Assembly (NCBI GenBank): GCA_012840965.1
Contig: DUVQ01000084.1
Coordinates: 1 to 42,985 of the forward strand
From: Oligoflexales bacterium
Lineage (GTDB): Bacteria; Myxococcota_A; UBA9042; DTJE01
Length of the DNA stretch: 42,985 nucleotides
Direction of reading: 5' to 3'
Made by a program: the position numbers and the translations under genes. Under the pieces are notes generated by a model. That model did no database searches. It was not told the origin of the DNA and was given only the letters and a program-made list of their open reading frames with translations. Position 1 is the first letter of the stretch, and every line of letters starts with the position of its first letter. Below are positions 1 to 8,611 of this stretch, piece by piece.

Positions 1-865
1 ATATGGCAGCCGTCCCCATAACACCGCCCAAAAACAAAGAGCCAGTGTCGCCCATAAACACTTCAGCTGGATGGCAGTTATACCAAAGAAAACCTAAAGC
101 AGCCCCGGCCACACCTCCCACAAACACGGCAACCTCGCCTGCGCCAGGCATTGGCGTGTACAGGAAATAATTGGCCAGGAAATAATCGTTAATTGGGCTG
201 CCCAGCACATAGGCAAACACCCCAAGTACCAGCAAGACAAAAAATGAAGGCCCAACTGCTAGGCCGTCCAGCCCATCGGCAAAATTCACCGCATTTGCAG
301 AATAGGCAATCATGAAAACTATAAAAAGAGCATAGCCTAGACCGATATCTATAACTGGATATTTATAAAAGGGAATATAGATATTTGTATCAATTGGAAA
401 CCAAGGAGAAGTCTTGGTGTTAAGCAAAATTATGGCAAGTCCAATACCAAAACCGATCTGGCTAAGGTACTTCCCAGCCCTGGATAATCCCTTGTCAGAG
501 TTGCGATTTTTGATCTTTAAGATGTCGTCTAAAGCGCCAGTTCCCGCAAACCACAATGACGCGACTAACAGAATCTGAACAAATTGATTACCCAGATTAC
601 CCCACAGTAAGACGCTGCCAAGGCCACCTATCAACAACAAAAGCCCCCCCATAACTGGAGTACCCGCCTTGCTGGTGGGATCGACCTCACCATATGTTCT
701 TTCAACTGAACGAATCCCCTTTTTAAACAACCAATGGATGATGGGGCGCCCAAAAATCAAGGTGATGAGCAGCCCAGTAACCAAGGCAAAGATAGAGCGA
801 CCAGTGACGCTAAAAAGCATTGCCTTGTTAAAAAATCCTGTATTTTGAGCAAGCCAATAAAACAT
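1..865 (-). CDS. mraY: MraY, phospho-N-acetylmuramoyl-pentapeptide transferase (partial, C-terminus outside window)
   Basis: This is the integral membrane enzyme that transfers phospho-MurNAc-pentapeptide to undecaprenyl phosphate to form lipid I. About 288 residues are visible; the family is usually about 360, so about 70 C-terminal residues lie beyond the left edge. Family motifs are intact: KAGTPVMGG (66-74), the LDD acidic pair (113-114), NFADGLDGLA (194-203) and CHPAEVFMGDTGS (264-276, with Asp273). Several hydrophobic membrane segments separate them. The ATG at 865 is preceded by an AGGGGG ribosome site 7 nt upstream. It lies 26 bp behind the murG stop, so the two are co-transcribed. 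In most bacteria mraY precedes murG and is separated from it by murD and ftsW, so this order is rearranged. Confidence 0.95.
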   Translation of the reverse strand, partial: MFYWLAQNTGFFNKAMLFSVTGRSIFALVTGLLITLIFGRPIIHWLFKKGIRSVERTYGEVDPTSKAGTPVMGGLLLLIGGLGSVLLWGNLGNQFVQILLVASLWFAGTGALDDILKIKNRNSDKGLSRAGKYLSQIGFGIGLAIILLNTKTSPWFPIDTNIYIPFYKYPVIDIGLGYALFIVFMIAYSANAVNFADGLDGLAVGPSFFVLLVLGVFAYVLGSPINDYFLANYFLYTPMPGAGEVAVFVGGVAGAALGFLWYNCHPAEVFMGDTGSLFLGGVMGTAAI

Positions 866-891
866 GCTTTTGCCCCCTACAAAGAAACGGA

Positions 892-2937
892 CTATTCCGG
901 CTTACTTTGCGTTTTCTTGATAGTGTCTGACAGTTTTTTAGCAGCCTCCTTCATCGGATATACTGGCCTGTTATCAATCGATGTGGCAAGGATTTGTCTC
1001 ATCTCATGCTTGGCTGTGTCAGGTTTTAAAATGCCTCGTGTGACGGCACTTTCTAGGGCAAGATACATTGCTGCCCTGACCTTCCACACGCGGTCAAAAC
1101 GCAAAGGAATCAACGCCTTTATCAGCCTGTCTCCATCGTTAAGTATGGTTCCCAAGGCCATTACTGCCGCCTCACGAACCTCGAAGGAGTGATCCAGCAA
1201 GCAAGATTCTATGATGGTGCAAATCTCGACATATCTTGATTGATCCATCAAGCCACTGTTCATGAAATGCTCAAACGAGAACTTGCCAATAGCTGTTAAA
1301 GCCACCGCTCTAGCCTCGTAATAGGGATCCTCCAAAGCCTCAATCAGGCCTTCAAGAACTTCAGGTGACTGTCTAACGCTGGCATCAAAATCCATCAGGC
1401 CTTTCAAGCCGACCAAGGCATCACGCCTGACTATCGGGACATCCTTAAACAAGCCGCGGTTAGGCTTAAATATGTGCATCAAGATGGGTAAAGCCTGGGT
1501 ATAACCCATCAAACCTGCCATCCTGCAGGCCCTGGCACGCAACACATAATTCGAGCTGATAAAGTATCCGTTGATTTTGTACTCAAACATCCATTTGTCT
1601 TCTTGAGCTAGCGTCTTTTGTCCAGACTTGACCTCACGCAAAAAGACATCCAGCTTGTTTGAGCTCATTTCAAGGACTTTTGTAAATGAAAGCTTCGAGA
1701 CATCAGATTCGCTTGCATTTGTTTCGTCTTGGCCTTGTTTGATAGGCGTTTTATTAAGCAAAGATTCCAAAACGTTAACAATATTGTTCAGGACATCTGG
1801 ATCATATTGTTGTTTTGCAGCCTCACGAAGACTGGCCAGCTTGTCAGGGGCGCACAGCAGGTCCACTATGGTTTTAGTCAGTTTTTCATGGTCTACAGTA
1901 TCAACAATTTGGCCATCTTCAACAGTGACGGACTCTAACAGCAAAACGGCAGCCTGTTGACTTGCCAAGGCATGACCATTTAAGGCTTGGTGTTCCCCTG
2001 GCAGATTTATCTTGGGCACCACGATTGCCGGCATCCCAGCGGCGCAGACCTCGTTTAAAGTGCCAGCACCGGCCCTGCATATCACGAGGTCTGCAGCAGC
2101 ATACTGGGTCCCAATATCGTCGAAAAAATCAGAGCGAATGTATTTTTCGTACGCCAGGTCTGGGAACTTCGCCAACTGGGCCTCAGTGTCAGCCGCCCCG
2201 TTGTAGCTGTTACCATCAAGGTATTTTCCGGTCCCATGGATGATCCACACCGTTTTAAATCCAAGAAGGGTGGGCAGTGAATTAACTATGGCTCGGTTCA
2301 GGGTTTTTGCCCCCTGTGAACCTCCAAACACAAAGACAACCCTTGCATCCTGTGGAATGCCAAGCTTGTCCCTGGCCCAAGCGCGATCCAAGCCCATAGT
2401 TTTTGGCCGCACTGGATATCCAACCGCAATGGATTTGGCCCTGATTGCCTTGGGTAAGCCCTGCTTTGAAACAACGCCAACCACATCGGCAAATTGAGCA
2501 GCCACCGCGTTCATTTTCCCCAAGACCACATTGGATTCATGTATGAAAATTCGAGCTTTACTTAAACGTAGCTTGCGCAAAAAAGCAGCTGCCAAGATAA
2601 CTGGGGCAGTACCATAGCCGCCACTTGCAATTACTAGGTCAGGGCGCCAAGTCAGCAGTATCCAACCAGACTTGGTAAAACCAAAAAGCATTGCCACTGT
2701 AAACAAGAAAAGAGCCCACGGACGGCGGCCAGGCCACGGTCGGGACGCCACGAATTTGATGGGAATACCCGCCTTTGGGACCATCGAGGCCTCGGCCTTT
2801 CCTTTAAGCCCCACATACAGATGTTGCGCATCCGGATGCCTTTGGGCCAAAGCCGAATGCATCGCCAAATTGGGGGTAACATGCCCACCAGTACCGCCAC
2901 CTGTATATAAAATCCGATACGGAACAGAACCTTTCAT
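892..2937 (-). CDS. murG: MurG fused to a C-terminal HEAT-repeat domain
   Basis: MurG adds GlcNAc from UDP-GlcNAc to lipid I, giving lipid II, on the cytoplasmic face of the membrane. Residues 1-396 are a complete MurG (GT28): GGTGGH (13-18), HESN (133-136), GGSQGA (205-210), RAGAGTLNEV (288-297) and GEHQ (314-317). After a polar linker (397-415), residues about 460-672 form degenerate HEAT/PBS-type helical repeats, with segments such as YEARAVALTAIGKF, FEVREAAVMALGTI and WKVRAAMYLALES. At 681 residues the protein is nearly twice a normal MurG. The start chosen is the ATG at 2937, which has AGGA about 9 nt upstream and sits just before the Rossmann strand; an in-frame extension to 3066 has no start signal. 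The HEAT half probably binds a partner protein, but its identity is unknown. mraY follows 26 bp downstream. Confidence 0.93.
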   Translation of the reverse strand: MKGSVPYRILYTGGGTGGHVTPNLAMHSALAQRHPDAQHLYVGLKGKAEASMVPKAGIPIKFVASRPWPGRRPWALFLFTVAMLFGFTKSGWILLTWRPDLVIASGGYGTAPVILAAAFLRKLRLSKARIFIHESNVVLGKMNAVAAQFADVVGVVSKQGLPKAIRAKSIAVGYPVRPKTMGLDRAWARDKLGIPQDARVVFVFGGSQGAKTLNRAIVNSLPTLLGFKTVWIIHGTGKYLDGNSYNGAADTEAQLAKFPDLAYEKYIRSDFFDDIGTQYAAADLVICRAGAGTLNEVCAAGMPAIVVPKINLPGEHQALNGHALASQQAAVLLLESVTVEDGQIVDTVDHEKLTKTIVDLLCAPDKLASLREAAKQQYDPDVLNNIVNVLESLLNKTPIKQGQDETNASESDVSKLSFTKVLEMSSNKLDVFLREVKSGQKTLAQEDKWMFEYKINGYFISSNYVLRARACRMAGLMGYTQALPILMHIFKPNRGLFKDVPIVRRDALVGLKGLMDFDASVRQSPEVLEGLIEALEDPYYEARAVALTAIGKFSFEHFMNSGLMDQSRYVEICTIIESCLLDHSFEVREAAVMALGTILNDGDRLIKALIPLRFDRVWKVRAAMYLALESAVTRGILKPDTAKHEMRQILATSIDNRPVYPMKEAAKKLSDTIKKTQSKPE

Positions 2938-3114
2938 CGCGGATCCTGCATCAATAAAATGCCTGCGGCAGTCTAGCACGTAATCAAGCAGGCTACGAAA
3001 TTGCAGGCTGCGGCTTTTGACGAACTCTTGGGTGCCAAAATCATAGCCAGTACAAAAAGGTAACAATCGGTATTTTTAAGCAAAGTTATTTTCTGAATAA
3101 TTCAATGCAATTTT

Positions 3115-3145
3115 TTGATACGAGTTTTGGCTTTTTTTTTACAAT
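3115..3145 (+). promoter_or_regulatory. possible sigma70-type promoter of the 3215 lipoprotein gene
   Basis: A TTGATA hexamer (3115-3120) and TACAAT (3140-3145) are separated by 19 bp, slightly long for a sigma70 promoter. The AT-rich stretch ends about 70 bp before the ATG at 3215. The 278-bp interval 2938-3214 lies between divergent genes and must hold both promoters; I see no clear one for murG. Confidence 0.3.
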
Positions 3146-3214
3146 CCAGCTTTGTGTTGTTCTGGTGATGCCTAGACCAATTCTTGCCAAGGCTTTTTGA
3201 TTAGGGGAGGTCAT

Positions 3215-3745
3215 ATGCATTTTTCGCGTAATGTGTTTTTAGCTGGGGCAGCTCTGTTTTTGGCACAGTTCATGTCTTGTATGGATTGTGACCGCAGTGG
3301 GTGCGAGGTGCTTGATAAGGCCGCGCCAGCAGCCGATATTACCCAGGGATTGGCTGGAGCGGGTGCTGTTGGCTCGGACATGATTGGAGAATACCTAGGT
3401 CAGACCTGTCAAGAGTGTCCTTTTATGAATGTGTCCTTCCAAATCTGGAAAACCGAGAGCGCAACGCTGACGGCCGATGAAGCAAAGGCGATTTGTTGCT
3501 TAGGCGACCCACTGCATAAAGTCTCGACTGACCCATGGTACGAAGTCGCTTTGGACGCTGGGGATTATCTGGCATGCACCAGGGCAGGCGAGCAGTGGTA
3601 CTGCACAGTTTTCACTGTGGCTGAAGGGATGATAACGACCCTGCACATACTGCAAAAGTTTGGCCCATGTGTTTTCTATGTTTCAAAGCCTGGAGACACC
3701 CCACTAGAGGTGGATGAACCGCTTATAGTGTACTGCGAAGAATAA
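3215..3745 (+). CDS. putative lipoprotein, unknown function
   Basis: A 176-residue protein I do not recognise. It starts with a hydrophobic signal sequence ending in MSC (Cys21), a plausible lipobox, so it is probably exported and lipid-anchored. The mature part has about nine further cysteines in pairs (CMDCDRSGC near the N-terminus, CQEC, CC, and a C-terminal set), which suggests disulfides in the periplasm or at the surface. The start is the ATG at 3215 because GGGGAGG lies 4 nt upstream; an earlier in-frame TTG at 3197 overlaps that site. It is a single-gene unit between divergent murG and convergent tolB. The 140 bp to tolB show no strong terminator. Confidence 0.75.
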   Translation: MHFSRNVFLAGAALFLAQFMSCMDCDRSGCEVLDKAAPAADITQGLAGAGAVGSDMIGEYLGQTCQECPFMNVSFQIWKTESATLTADEAKAICCLGDPLHKVSTDPWYEVALDAGDYLACTRAGEQWYCTVFTVAEGMITTLHILQKFGPCVFYVSKPGDTPLEVDEPLIVYCEE

Positions 3746-3885
3746 CTATAAATCGTTTCCCGAGTCTTGCCGCTGCTTTGATCGTTCTGGGGATGACCGC
3801 GGTTGGCAAAATAAAAGGCCGCTGATGTTTAATTTCTGGCAGTTCATCTATGAAGTGCTGGTGATTATCACGGGAATTGATGAGG

Positions 3886-5220
3886 CTACCAAAAACGTTC
3901 CCAAGCGGGGGTGAAATCTTCGCTTTTGTCTGATGATTTGCCTTTAAAAAGCGGTCGTACGCCGGATCCATCGCGGTTCATTAGGTAAAGGCGCTGTTTT
4001 TTGTCCCTTGTTGAGGTAAAGACCAGCTTGCGACCATCAGGTGACCACGAGGGGCTTTCATCGTTCCAAGGCCCTTTTGTTATGGGGCTGGCCTCCCCTG
4101 TCGCCACATCATAGACCCAGACGGAAAAGTAAGCCTTGTCTCCCCTTGATTGGTAAGCAATCTTGCCACCATCAGGTGACCAGTCAGGGCTTGTGTTGTA
4201 TGTACCAGGTAAAGGCAGTAGCCTTTGATTAGAACCATCTGAATTCATTACATATATCTGCGGCTTACCACTTCGATCTGACACAAACGCAATCTGTTTT
4301 CCATCTGGTGACCACGTTGGATTGGTATCCACAGTCCGTTCTGTGTCGGTAAGCCTTGCAACTTCCTTAGAAGTCTTGGCATCCAAGAGCCAGATATTTG
4401 GATTTCCCTCTGGTGCCACAGTGAGGGCAACCGTTTTACCATCAGGTGAAAAGGCAGCGCCTGAGTTTTGGCCCTGAAAATTCGAAAACAGCTCCCCATC
4501 GATCCAAAGGTCAGGATTGCCGCTGCGGTAGTCTGTCCAAGCTACTTTCCCCCCAGGAGCCCAGGATGGCAAAATCGCCAAGGTCTCACCTGGACTAACC
4601 TGGACGACCTCTTCCTTGCCAATCTCCACAACGTAGATCTTTTTTGGCTTGCCAGGTGCTGCTCGCCTGGCAAAGGCTATCCTGGTGTGTTCGGAATCAT
4701 GAAGACCTGTCACGCAAAGCAGCAACGATTTTACATAGTTGCGACCAAAGGTCTCGACCTGATTCACAGGAACCAAGCCCTCAGAAGACTTGACTCTTAG
4801 GATTTGTCCCTCTTCAGTCAGATAAGCGCTTAGTACCAGGTGAATTCCTTGCGGTTTTGCCGACATCTCACCAACTATGACCAGCCAGGCCCCAATGCGC
4901 CGCCATCCTTCATAGTCAAAAGCAGCCTCACTAAACCAAGTCACTACTGGACCCTGTGGGATAAGGCTTTCCGGACGCACCAAAAAGACCCCTGACAGCT
5001 CGGCCTCGCTGGCCATAGCCCCTGCAAGTCGGCTGGAAATGTAGGCCAAGTCTCCACCTGGAGATAAATCGACAACCCTTGGATAAGCAATGGGAATTGG
5101 CCCCATTCCAAAAGACCACCCCATGGCGCCACATCTGGGGTCTTCAATCGGGTTTGGGTTAGCAAAGGCGCTTTCAAAGGACATCAGCAAGATAAAACCG
5201 GAAAGGACAAGTCTGTACAC
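3886..5220 (-). CDS. tolB: TolB, periplasmic beta-propeller of the Tol-Pal system
   Basis: TolB is the periplasmic component of Tol-Pal, which keeps the outer membrane attached during constriction. The 444-residue protein has a signal peptide (about 1-20, ending SAFA), an N-terminal domain (about 30-170) and a C-terminal propeller of PD40/WD40-like repeats recognised by SPDGKTVALT, SPDGKQIAFVSDR, SPDGGKIAYQS and SPDGRKLVFTSTRD. It is the last gene of the operon, starting 6 bp after the tolA stop with a GTG codon. No pal follows in this segment, so the peptidoglycan-binding partner must be encoded elsewhere, unless an OmpA-like protein such as the one at 24081 plays that part. Confidence 0.93.
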   Translation of the reverse strand: MYRLVLSGFILLMSFESAFANPNPIEDPRCGAMGWSFGMGPIPIAYPRVVDLSPGGDLAYISSRLAGAMASEAELSGVFLVRPESLIPQGPVVTWFSEAAFDYEGWRRIGAWLVIVGEMSAKPQGIHLVLSAYLTEEGQILRVKSSEGLVPVNQVETFGRNYVKSLLLCVTGLHDSEHTRIAFARRAAPGKPKKIYVVEIGKEEVVQVSPGETLAILPSWAPGGKVAWTDYRSGNPDLWIDGELFSNFQGQNSGAAFSPDGKTVALTVAPEGNPNIWLLDAKTSKEVARLTDTERTVDTNPTWSPDGKQIAFVSDRSGKPQIYVMNSDGSNQRLLPLPGTYNTSPDWSPDGGKIAYQSRGDKAYFSVWVYDVATGEASPITKGPWNDESPSWSPDGRKLVFTSTRDKKQRLYLMNRDGSGVRPLFKGKSSDKSEDFTPAWERFW

Positions 5221-5226
5221 CTAGTT

Positions 5227-6099
5227 TCACCGCTTGAAAAGCGACCCATCAAGATCGATAACCATGCCACGCTGATTTATGAAGACCAAAGTCGCCTCGT
5301 CCGGAGCTGGAAGGTAGGCGCTGCCTCCATCCTTGGGGGAAAACCGCTTAACTGCCTGTACAGCAGCAGCGTTAAATCGATTATCCGATGATCGTTGAAC
5401 AACCTGGTACCCCAAAATCTGGCCAGATGAATTGATCTTGGTCACCTTAATGCGCACCTTCAGCTTTTTTAAGTCGGCGTCACTAAGAAACGGCGGGACT
5501 GTAAACTGCTCGCGCAACGCCAAGGAGACCTTGCCAGCATATATGTTGCCAGCCTTAAACTCAGTGCCTGAACCATGCACTGAACCATCAGGGGAACCAA
5601 CTATCCTGGAAAGCTCGGTTGGCCTCTTCCTGGGGTCATCATCCTCAGGTGCGCCCAAAATGTCAGTCAAAGTGTCCTTTCGCTTCCTATCAACCTCAGC
5701 CTTTTTCGCCCTTACATCTTGCACAGGTGGCTGGTCCCTAGAAGTTGGCGTTTTTGTTATATTAACGGCCTCTTCGATTTTTTCCGGCTGTTCATATTTT
5801 ACCAGCTTTGGAAAGGTCCCAGGCTTGGCATCGGCCATTCCCAGCATGGGGATGATCGACGCCTCGATCATCCCAACATCAAGCTCAGAGGTGTTGTCCA
5901 GATTCCTGCGACGCTTTTTGACTGGATTCTCAGAGCATCGAATGTCATCACACAGTTGTGCAACCCCTGAAGGGGCAACCTCAACAGCGTCTCCACCAGC
6001 AGTTGCAAGCATCACAGCCAAAAGGGCGTGGATAATCAGGGTCGCAATCGCGGCGATTATAAAATACGTGCTGTCTGAATCTAGGCCTGCCTTACCCAA
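5227..6099 (-). CDS. tolA: TolA/TonB-family energy transducer
   Basis: About 290 residues: a short cytoplasmic tail, one membrane anchor (hydrophobic stretch beginning YFIIAAIATLIIHALL), a charged Lys/Glu/Pro-rich periplasmic stalk (about 90-190) and a C-terminal TonB/TolA-like domain (about 200-290) containing SSGQILGYQVVQRSSD and FNAAAVQAVKRFSP. The predicted role is to carry proton-motive-force energy from TolQR to the outer membrane. The stalk has a CxxxxRC pair near its start, probably a disulfide. I prefer the TTG at 6099: it is 4 nt after the tolR stop and has GGAG 10 nt upstream. A TTG at 6123 would overlap tolR by 20 bp and has a weaker site. It could also be called TonB; the tolB next to it favours TolA. 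Confidence 0.85.
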   Translation of the reverse strand: MGKAGLDSDSTYFIIAAIATLIIHALLAVMLATAGGDAVEVAPSGVAQLCDDIRCSENPVKKRRRNLDNTSELDVGMIEASIIPMLGMADAKPGTFPKLVKYEQPEKIEEAVNITKTPTSRDQPPVQDVRAKKAEVDRKRKDTLTDILGAPEDDDPRKRPTELSRIVGSPDGSVHGSGTEFKAGNIYAGKVSLALREQFTVPPFLSDADLKKLKVRIKVTKINSSGQILGYQVVQRSSDNRFNAAAVQAVKRFSPKDGGSAYLPAPDEATLVFINQRGMVIDLDGSLFKR

Positions 6100-6103
6100 C
6101 TTA

Positions 6104-6673
6104 TTAAGACTCCGGCTCTGCAATTAACCCGAATTTACCAACTCCAAGAGCTCGCACCTTGGCCATCACCTTAAGCGTCATCCCATAAGGCAACGTGCGG
6201 TCAGCCCTTAAATACAGCTCTTGGTCAGTCATCAACTTTTCGTTGCTTTTAAGCTTAGCGACCAGTACCTCGATGCACTTGTTAAAAGCCGTGTCGTCAT
6301 TCTGGTCCCAAGCCCTGCGACGCGTACCAACAACGGCGGTTTTTAAACTTGGCGCCAAATCCAAACAGCGCATTATCTCAATGTCACCAATGTAAAAAAC
6401 CGCGTCAGAGTCAATCGAAAGGACCAGCTTCTGTTCTTCAACCATGTTGACAGGTTCAGCGTCAGTTCTTGGCAGATTTACAGGCACCTTTTGGTCCATC
6501 TCGTCAGGTGCCTTGATCGTGTCCTCGGCACGCTCCATCTCTTGCTGGACCTGCATTGTTTCAATTGATGAAGAGATCATGAAGATAATCAAAAGAACCA
6601 ACATGACGTCCACCAAGGGAGTCACGTTGATCTCAGATAACATACCGCCACCACCGGGCCTTGTCATAGCCAT
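6104..6673 (-). CDS. tolR: TolR/ExbD-family proton-channel subunit
   Basis: The 189-residue inner-membrane protein forms the proton-driven motor with TolQ. A Gly-rich N-terminus leads into the family signature INVTPLVDVMLVLLIIFMI; Asp22 is the conserved membrane aspartate that carries protons. The periplasmic domain (about 45-189) ends with the usual ExbD/TolR fold (LYLRADRTLPYG). It contains two cysteines and an insertion around RRRAWDQNDD, making it longer than the usual ~140 residues. The start is the ATG at 6673, with GGGAGGT 7 nt upstream; an in-frame TTG at 6697 lies before that ribosome site and is rejected. It follows tolQ by 29 bp and ends in tandem stop codons. Confidence 0.94.
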   Translation of the reverse strand: MAMTRPGGGGMLSEINVTPLVDVMLVLLIIFMISSSIETMQVQQEMERAEDTIKAPDEMDQKVPVNLPRTDAEPVNMVEEQKLVLSIDSDAVFYIGDIEIMRCLDLAPSLKTAVVGTRRRAWDQNDDTAFNKCIEVLVAKLKSNEKLMTDQELYLRADRTLPYGMTLKVMAKVRALGVGKFGLIAEPES

Positions 6674-6702
6674 CGAAATTACCTCCCGGTTACCCAAGGT
6701 TC

Positions 6703-7446
6703 CTACTGACGAAAGAACTGGCGCTTCAAGACGTTCAGAAAGTCAATTCCAAAGTTTTCTAGCTCAGCCATTAACACTCGGATTTTGCTGTTGAAATAGT
6801 TAAAGGCCATAACAGCAGGGATAGCTGCGAGTAATCCGATGGCTGTGGCCACGAGGGCTTGTGCAATGTGTGGTGTAACTGTCTGTAAAACAGGCTGATC
6901 CGGTCGAATGTAGGCAAAAGCGTTCATAATGCCCCACACCGTTCCAAACAGACCTATAAAAGGGGCTGCAGAACCGGTTGTTGCCAAAAATGGGACCAAC
7001 CGCTCAAGTCTGGTTTGTTCCGCCTGTTGGGCACGCCTTAGCGTTCGTTCAATGTTTTCAAAACCATAGCTTCCACCTAAACCAGTTGCATCACCAGCCT
7101 TGATGCGCCCAAGCTCGGTGTACGCGGCACGAAACACTCGTGCCACGGGGGCATCCGCCAAACGTTCCGAGGCGTCCCACACCCCGTCAAGGGTTTCACT
7201 GCGCCAAAAAGTGTCTACAAAGCTCTGTGACTGTTGGCGCAACTTACGAAACTGTAACCACTTGTAAGCAATGATAAACCAGCAGGCGATTGACATCGCT
7301 ATCAACACCAGCAGCACCAGTAAAACCATACCTCTGGAATCTACAACCTGCTGAAACACATTTATATCAAAGGTTTCTTCCACTACAGGATTAGTTGTAA
7401 CGCTAGCTACGGTAGCTAATGAAAGTGACTTGAAAATCGATAGCAT
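6703..7446 (-). CDS. tolQ: TolQ/ExbB-family proton-channel subunit
   Basis: This 247-residue protein is the first gene of the tolQRAB operon. It has three membrane segments (about 40-61, 152-176 and 194-217) with a long cytoplasmic loop between the first two, as in TolQ. Family hallmarks include FLATTGSAAPFIGLFGTVWGIMNAF and the third-helix segment ALVATAIGLLAAIPAVMAFNYF, with Thr/Pro residues lining the proton path. The ATG at 7446 has AGGAG 5 nt upstream. An in-frame upstream extension to 7632 would run into the divergent lgt gene and lacks a ribosome site. The promoter must lie in 7447-7615, which it shares with lgt. Confidence 0.94.
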   Translation of the reverse strand: MLSIFKSLSLATVASVTTNPVVEETFDINVFQQVVDSRGMVLLVLLVLIAMSIACWFIIAYKWLQFRKLRQQSQSFVDTFWRSETLDGVWDASERLADAPVARVFRAAYTELGRIKAGDATGLGGSYGFENIERTLRRAQQAEQTRLERLVPFLATTGSAAPFIGLFGTVWGIMNAFAYIRPDQPVLQTVTPHIAQALVATAIGLLAAIPAVMAFNYFNSKIRVLMAELENFGIDFLNVLKRQFFRQ

Positions 7447-7615
7447 GTTGGCTCCTGCACAAGGCAAACTGCAGCCAAGGATAGCACAGGAGCAATTACA
7501 ACCCACAGTTGACGACAAAAGGTTTTTTAATTCGATAGATAGCCGTTTATAAAAGGCAAAAAACGAGCCACGTATGGGGCCACATGCTAAAATGCGCACC
7601 AAGGAGTGGAACCAA

Positions 7616-8611
7616 GTGCACGACACCTTCACAATCCTGGGTATCGACTTTCCGGCTTACTTCACGTTTTTGATGTTGGGGTACACCTTCGTGGTGCTTC
7701 TGGCACACAAAGACACGCCTAGGCTCAAGATTAACGGCAATCATCTGCTTGATATGGCGATGCTGTTGATTATCGCTGGCTTAATTGGCGCACGCCTGCT
7801 GCATGTAGTAGCAGATGGACAGTTTGATGAATACGTGAAGCTGTGTACTAACCCTTTGGCCACCAAAGGCGAGCTTTTGGCAGGTGGAAAGCAATGCGTC
7901 ACAGACGCCCAGTGCATAGAGGCCAAATTGGGGGCCCTTTGCCACCCTGAGCATGGCACTTGCCACTCTGGGCGGGACTGCCTTCGCGCCTTTAAATTCT
8001 GGTATGGAGGATTGGCTTACTATGGGGGGCTAGCTTTAGCGTCAGTCGTCGGCGTGTTGTTCATAAGATGGCGCAAAATGCCATTTCGCAGGGTTGCCGA
8101 CTTGGCAGGTTATGGGATTCCTTTGGGACTGGTTTTTGGGCGGCTTGGTTGCTTTTTTGCCGGGTGCTGTTATGGGACTATCGCAAAATTTGGAGGCCTT
8201 GAATTTCCAAAGGGGTCGCCAGCTTGGGTACATCACTTTGAGGCCGGACTTATCACCAAACAGGCGACTCATTCGTTGCCAGTCCATGTAACCCAGCTGT
8301 GGGAAGCCGCTGTCTGCTTTGCTATCTTTGCCTACGTCTACTTCTGGCGGCGCAAAAGGCAGAGATTCGACGGCCAGTCATTTGCCTGGTCACTGATGGC
8401 CTACGCGGTTGCACGTTTTATCATTGAAATCTGGCGGGATGACCCAAGAGGTGTCTGGTTTGGGCTTTCCACATCCCAGTGGCTTGGAATCCCACTTTTT
8501 GCCATCGGCGCTGGCCTGTACTGGTACTGGCGTAAAAATCCAGTCGATTATGACGCAAGCGACTCCAAGGCCAACGCGGCATTGGAGCGAAACCAAGAAG
8601 TTGATGAATAA
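7616..8611 (+). CDS. lgt: Lgt, prolipoprotein diacylglyceryl transferase, with a six-cysteine insertion
   Basis: Lgt is the inner-membrane enzyme that attaches diacylglycerol to the lipobox cysteine of prolipoproteins, the first step of lipoprotein maturation. The 331-residue protein shows GARLLHV, WYGGLAYYGG, the signature GRLGCFFAGCCYG (171-183, with essential-type Arg175) and ARFIIEIWRDD (Arg and Glu near 267-271). The usual Asn of GRLGN is Cys here. Residues 77-122 are an inserted loop with six cysteines (77, 94, 100, 109, 116, 122), placed where a periplasmic loop is expected. The GTG start at 7616 has AAGGAG 9 nt upstream and gives a normal-length N-terminus; ATGs at 7574 and 7592 are possible but have poor sites. 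It overlaps the next gene by 8 bp. Confidence 0.93.
   Translation: MHDTFTILGIDFPAYFTFLMLGYTFVVLLAHKDTPRLKINGNHLLDMAMLLIIAGLIGARLLHVVADGQFDEYVKLCTNPLATKGELLAGGKQCVTDAQCIEAKLGALCHPEHGTCHSGRDCLRAFKFWYGGLAYYGGLALASVVGVLFIRWRKMPFRRVADLAGYGIPLGLVFGRLGCFFAGCCYGTIAKFGGLEFPKGSPAWVHHFEAGLITKQATHSLPVHVTQLWEAAVCFAIFAYVYFWRRKRQRFDGQSFAWSLMAYAVARFIIEIWRDDPRGVWFGLSTSQWLGIPLFAIGAGLYWYWRKNPVDYDASDSKANAALERNQEVDE

Noticed and set aside
3067-3196. Possible extension of MurG or a small gene in the AT-rich divergent gap
   Set aside because: No start codon with a ribosome site and no conserved-looking peptide; it reads as promoter DNA.
5432-6127. 231-codon plus-strand open frame antisense to tolA
   Set aside because: It mirrors the tolA coding sequence, lacks a ribosome site and gives a low-complexity Ser/Pro-rich translation without family motifs.
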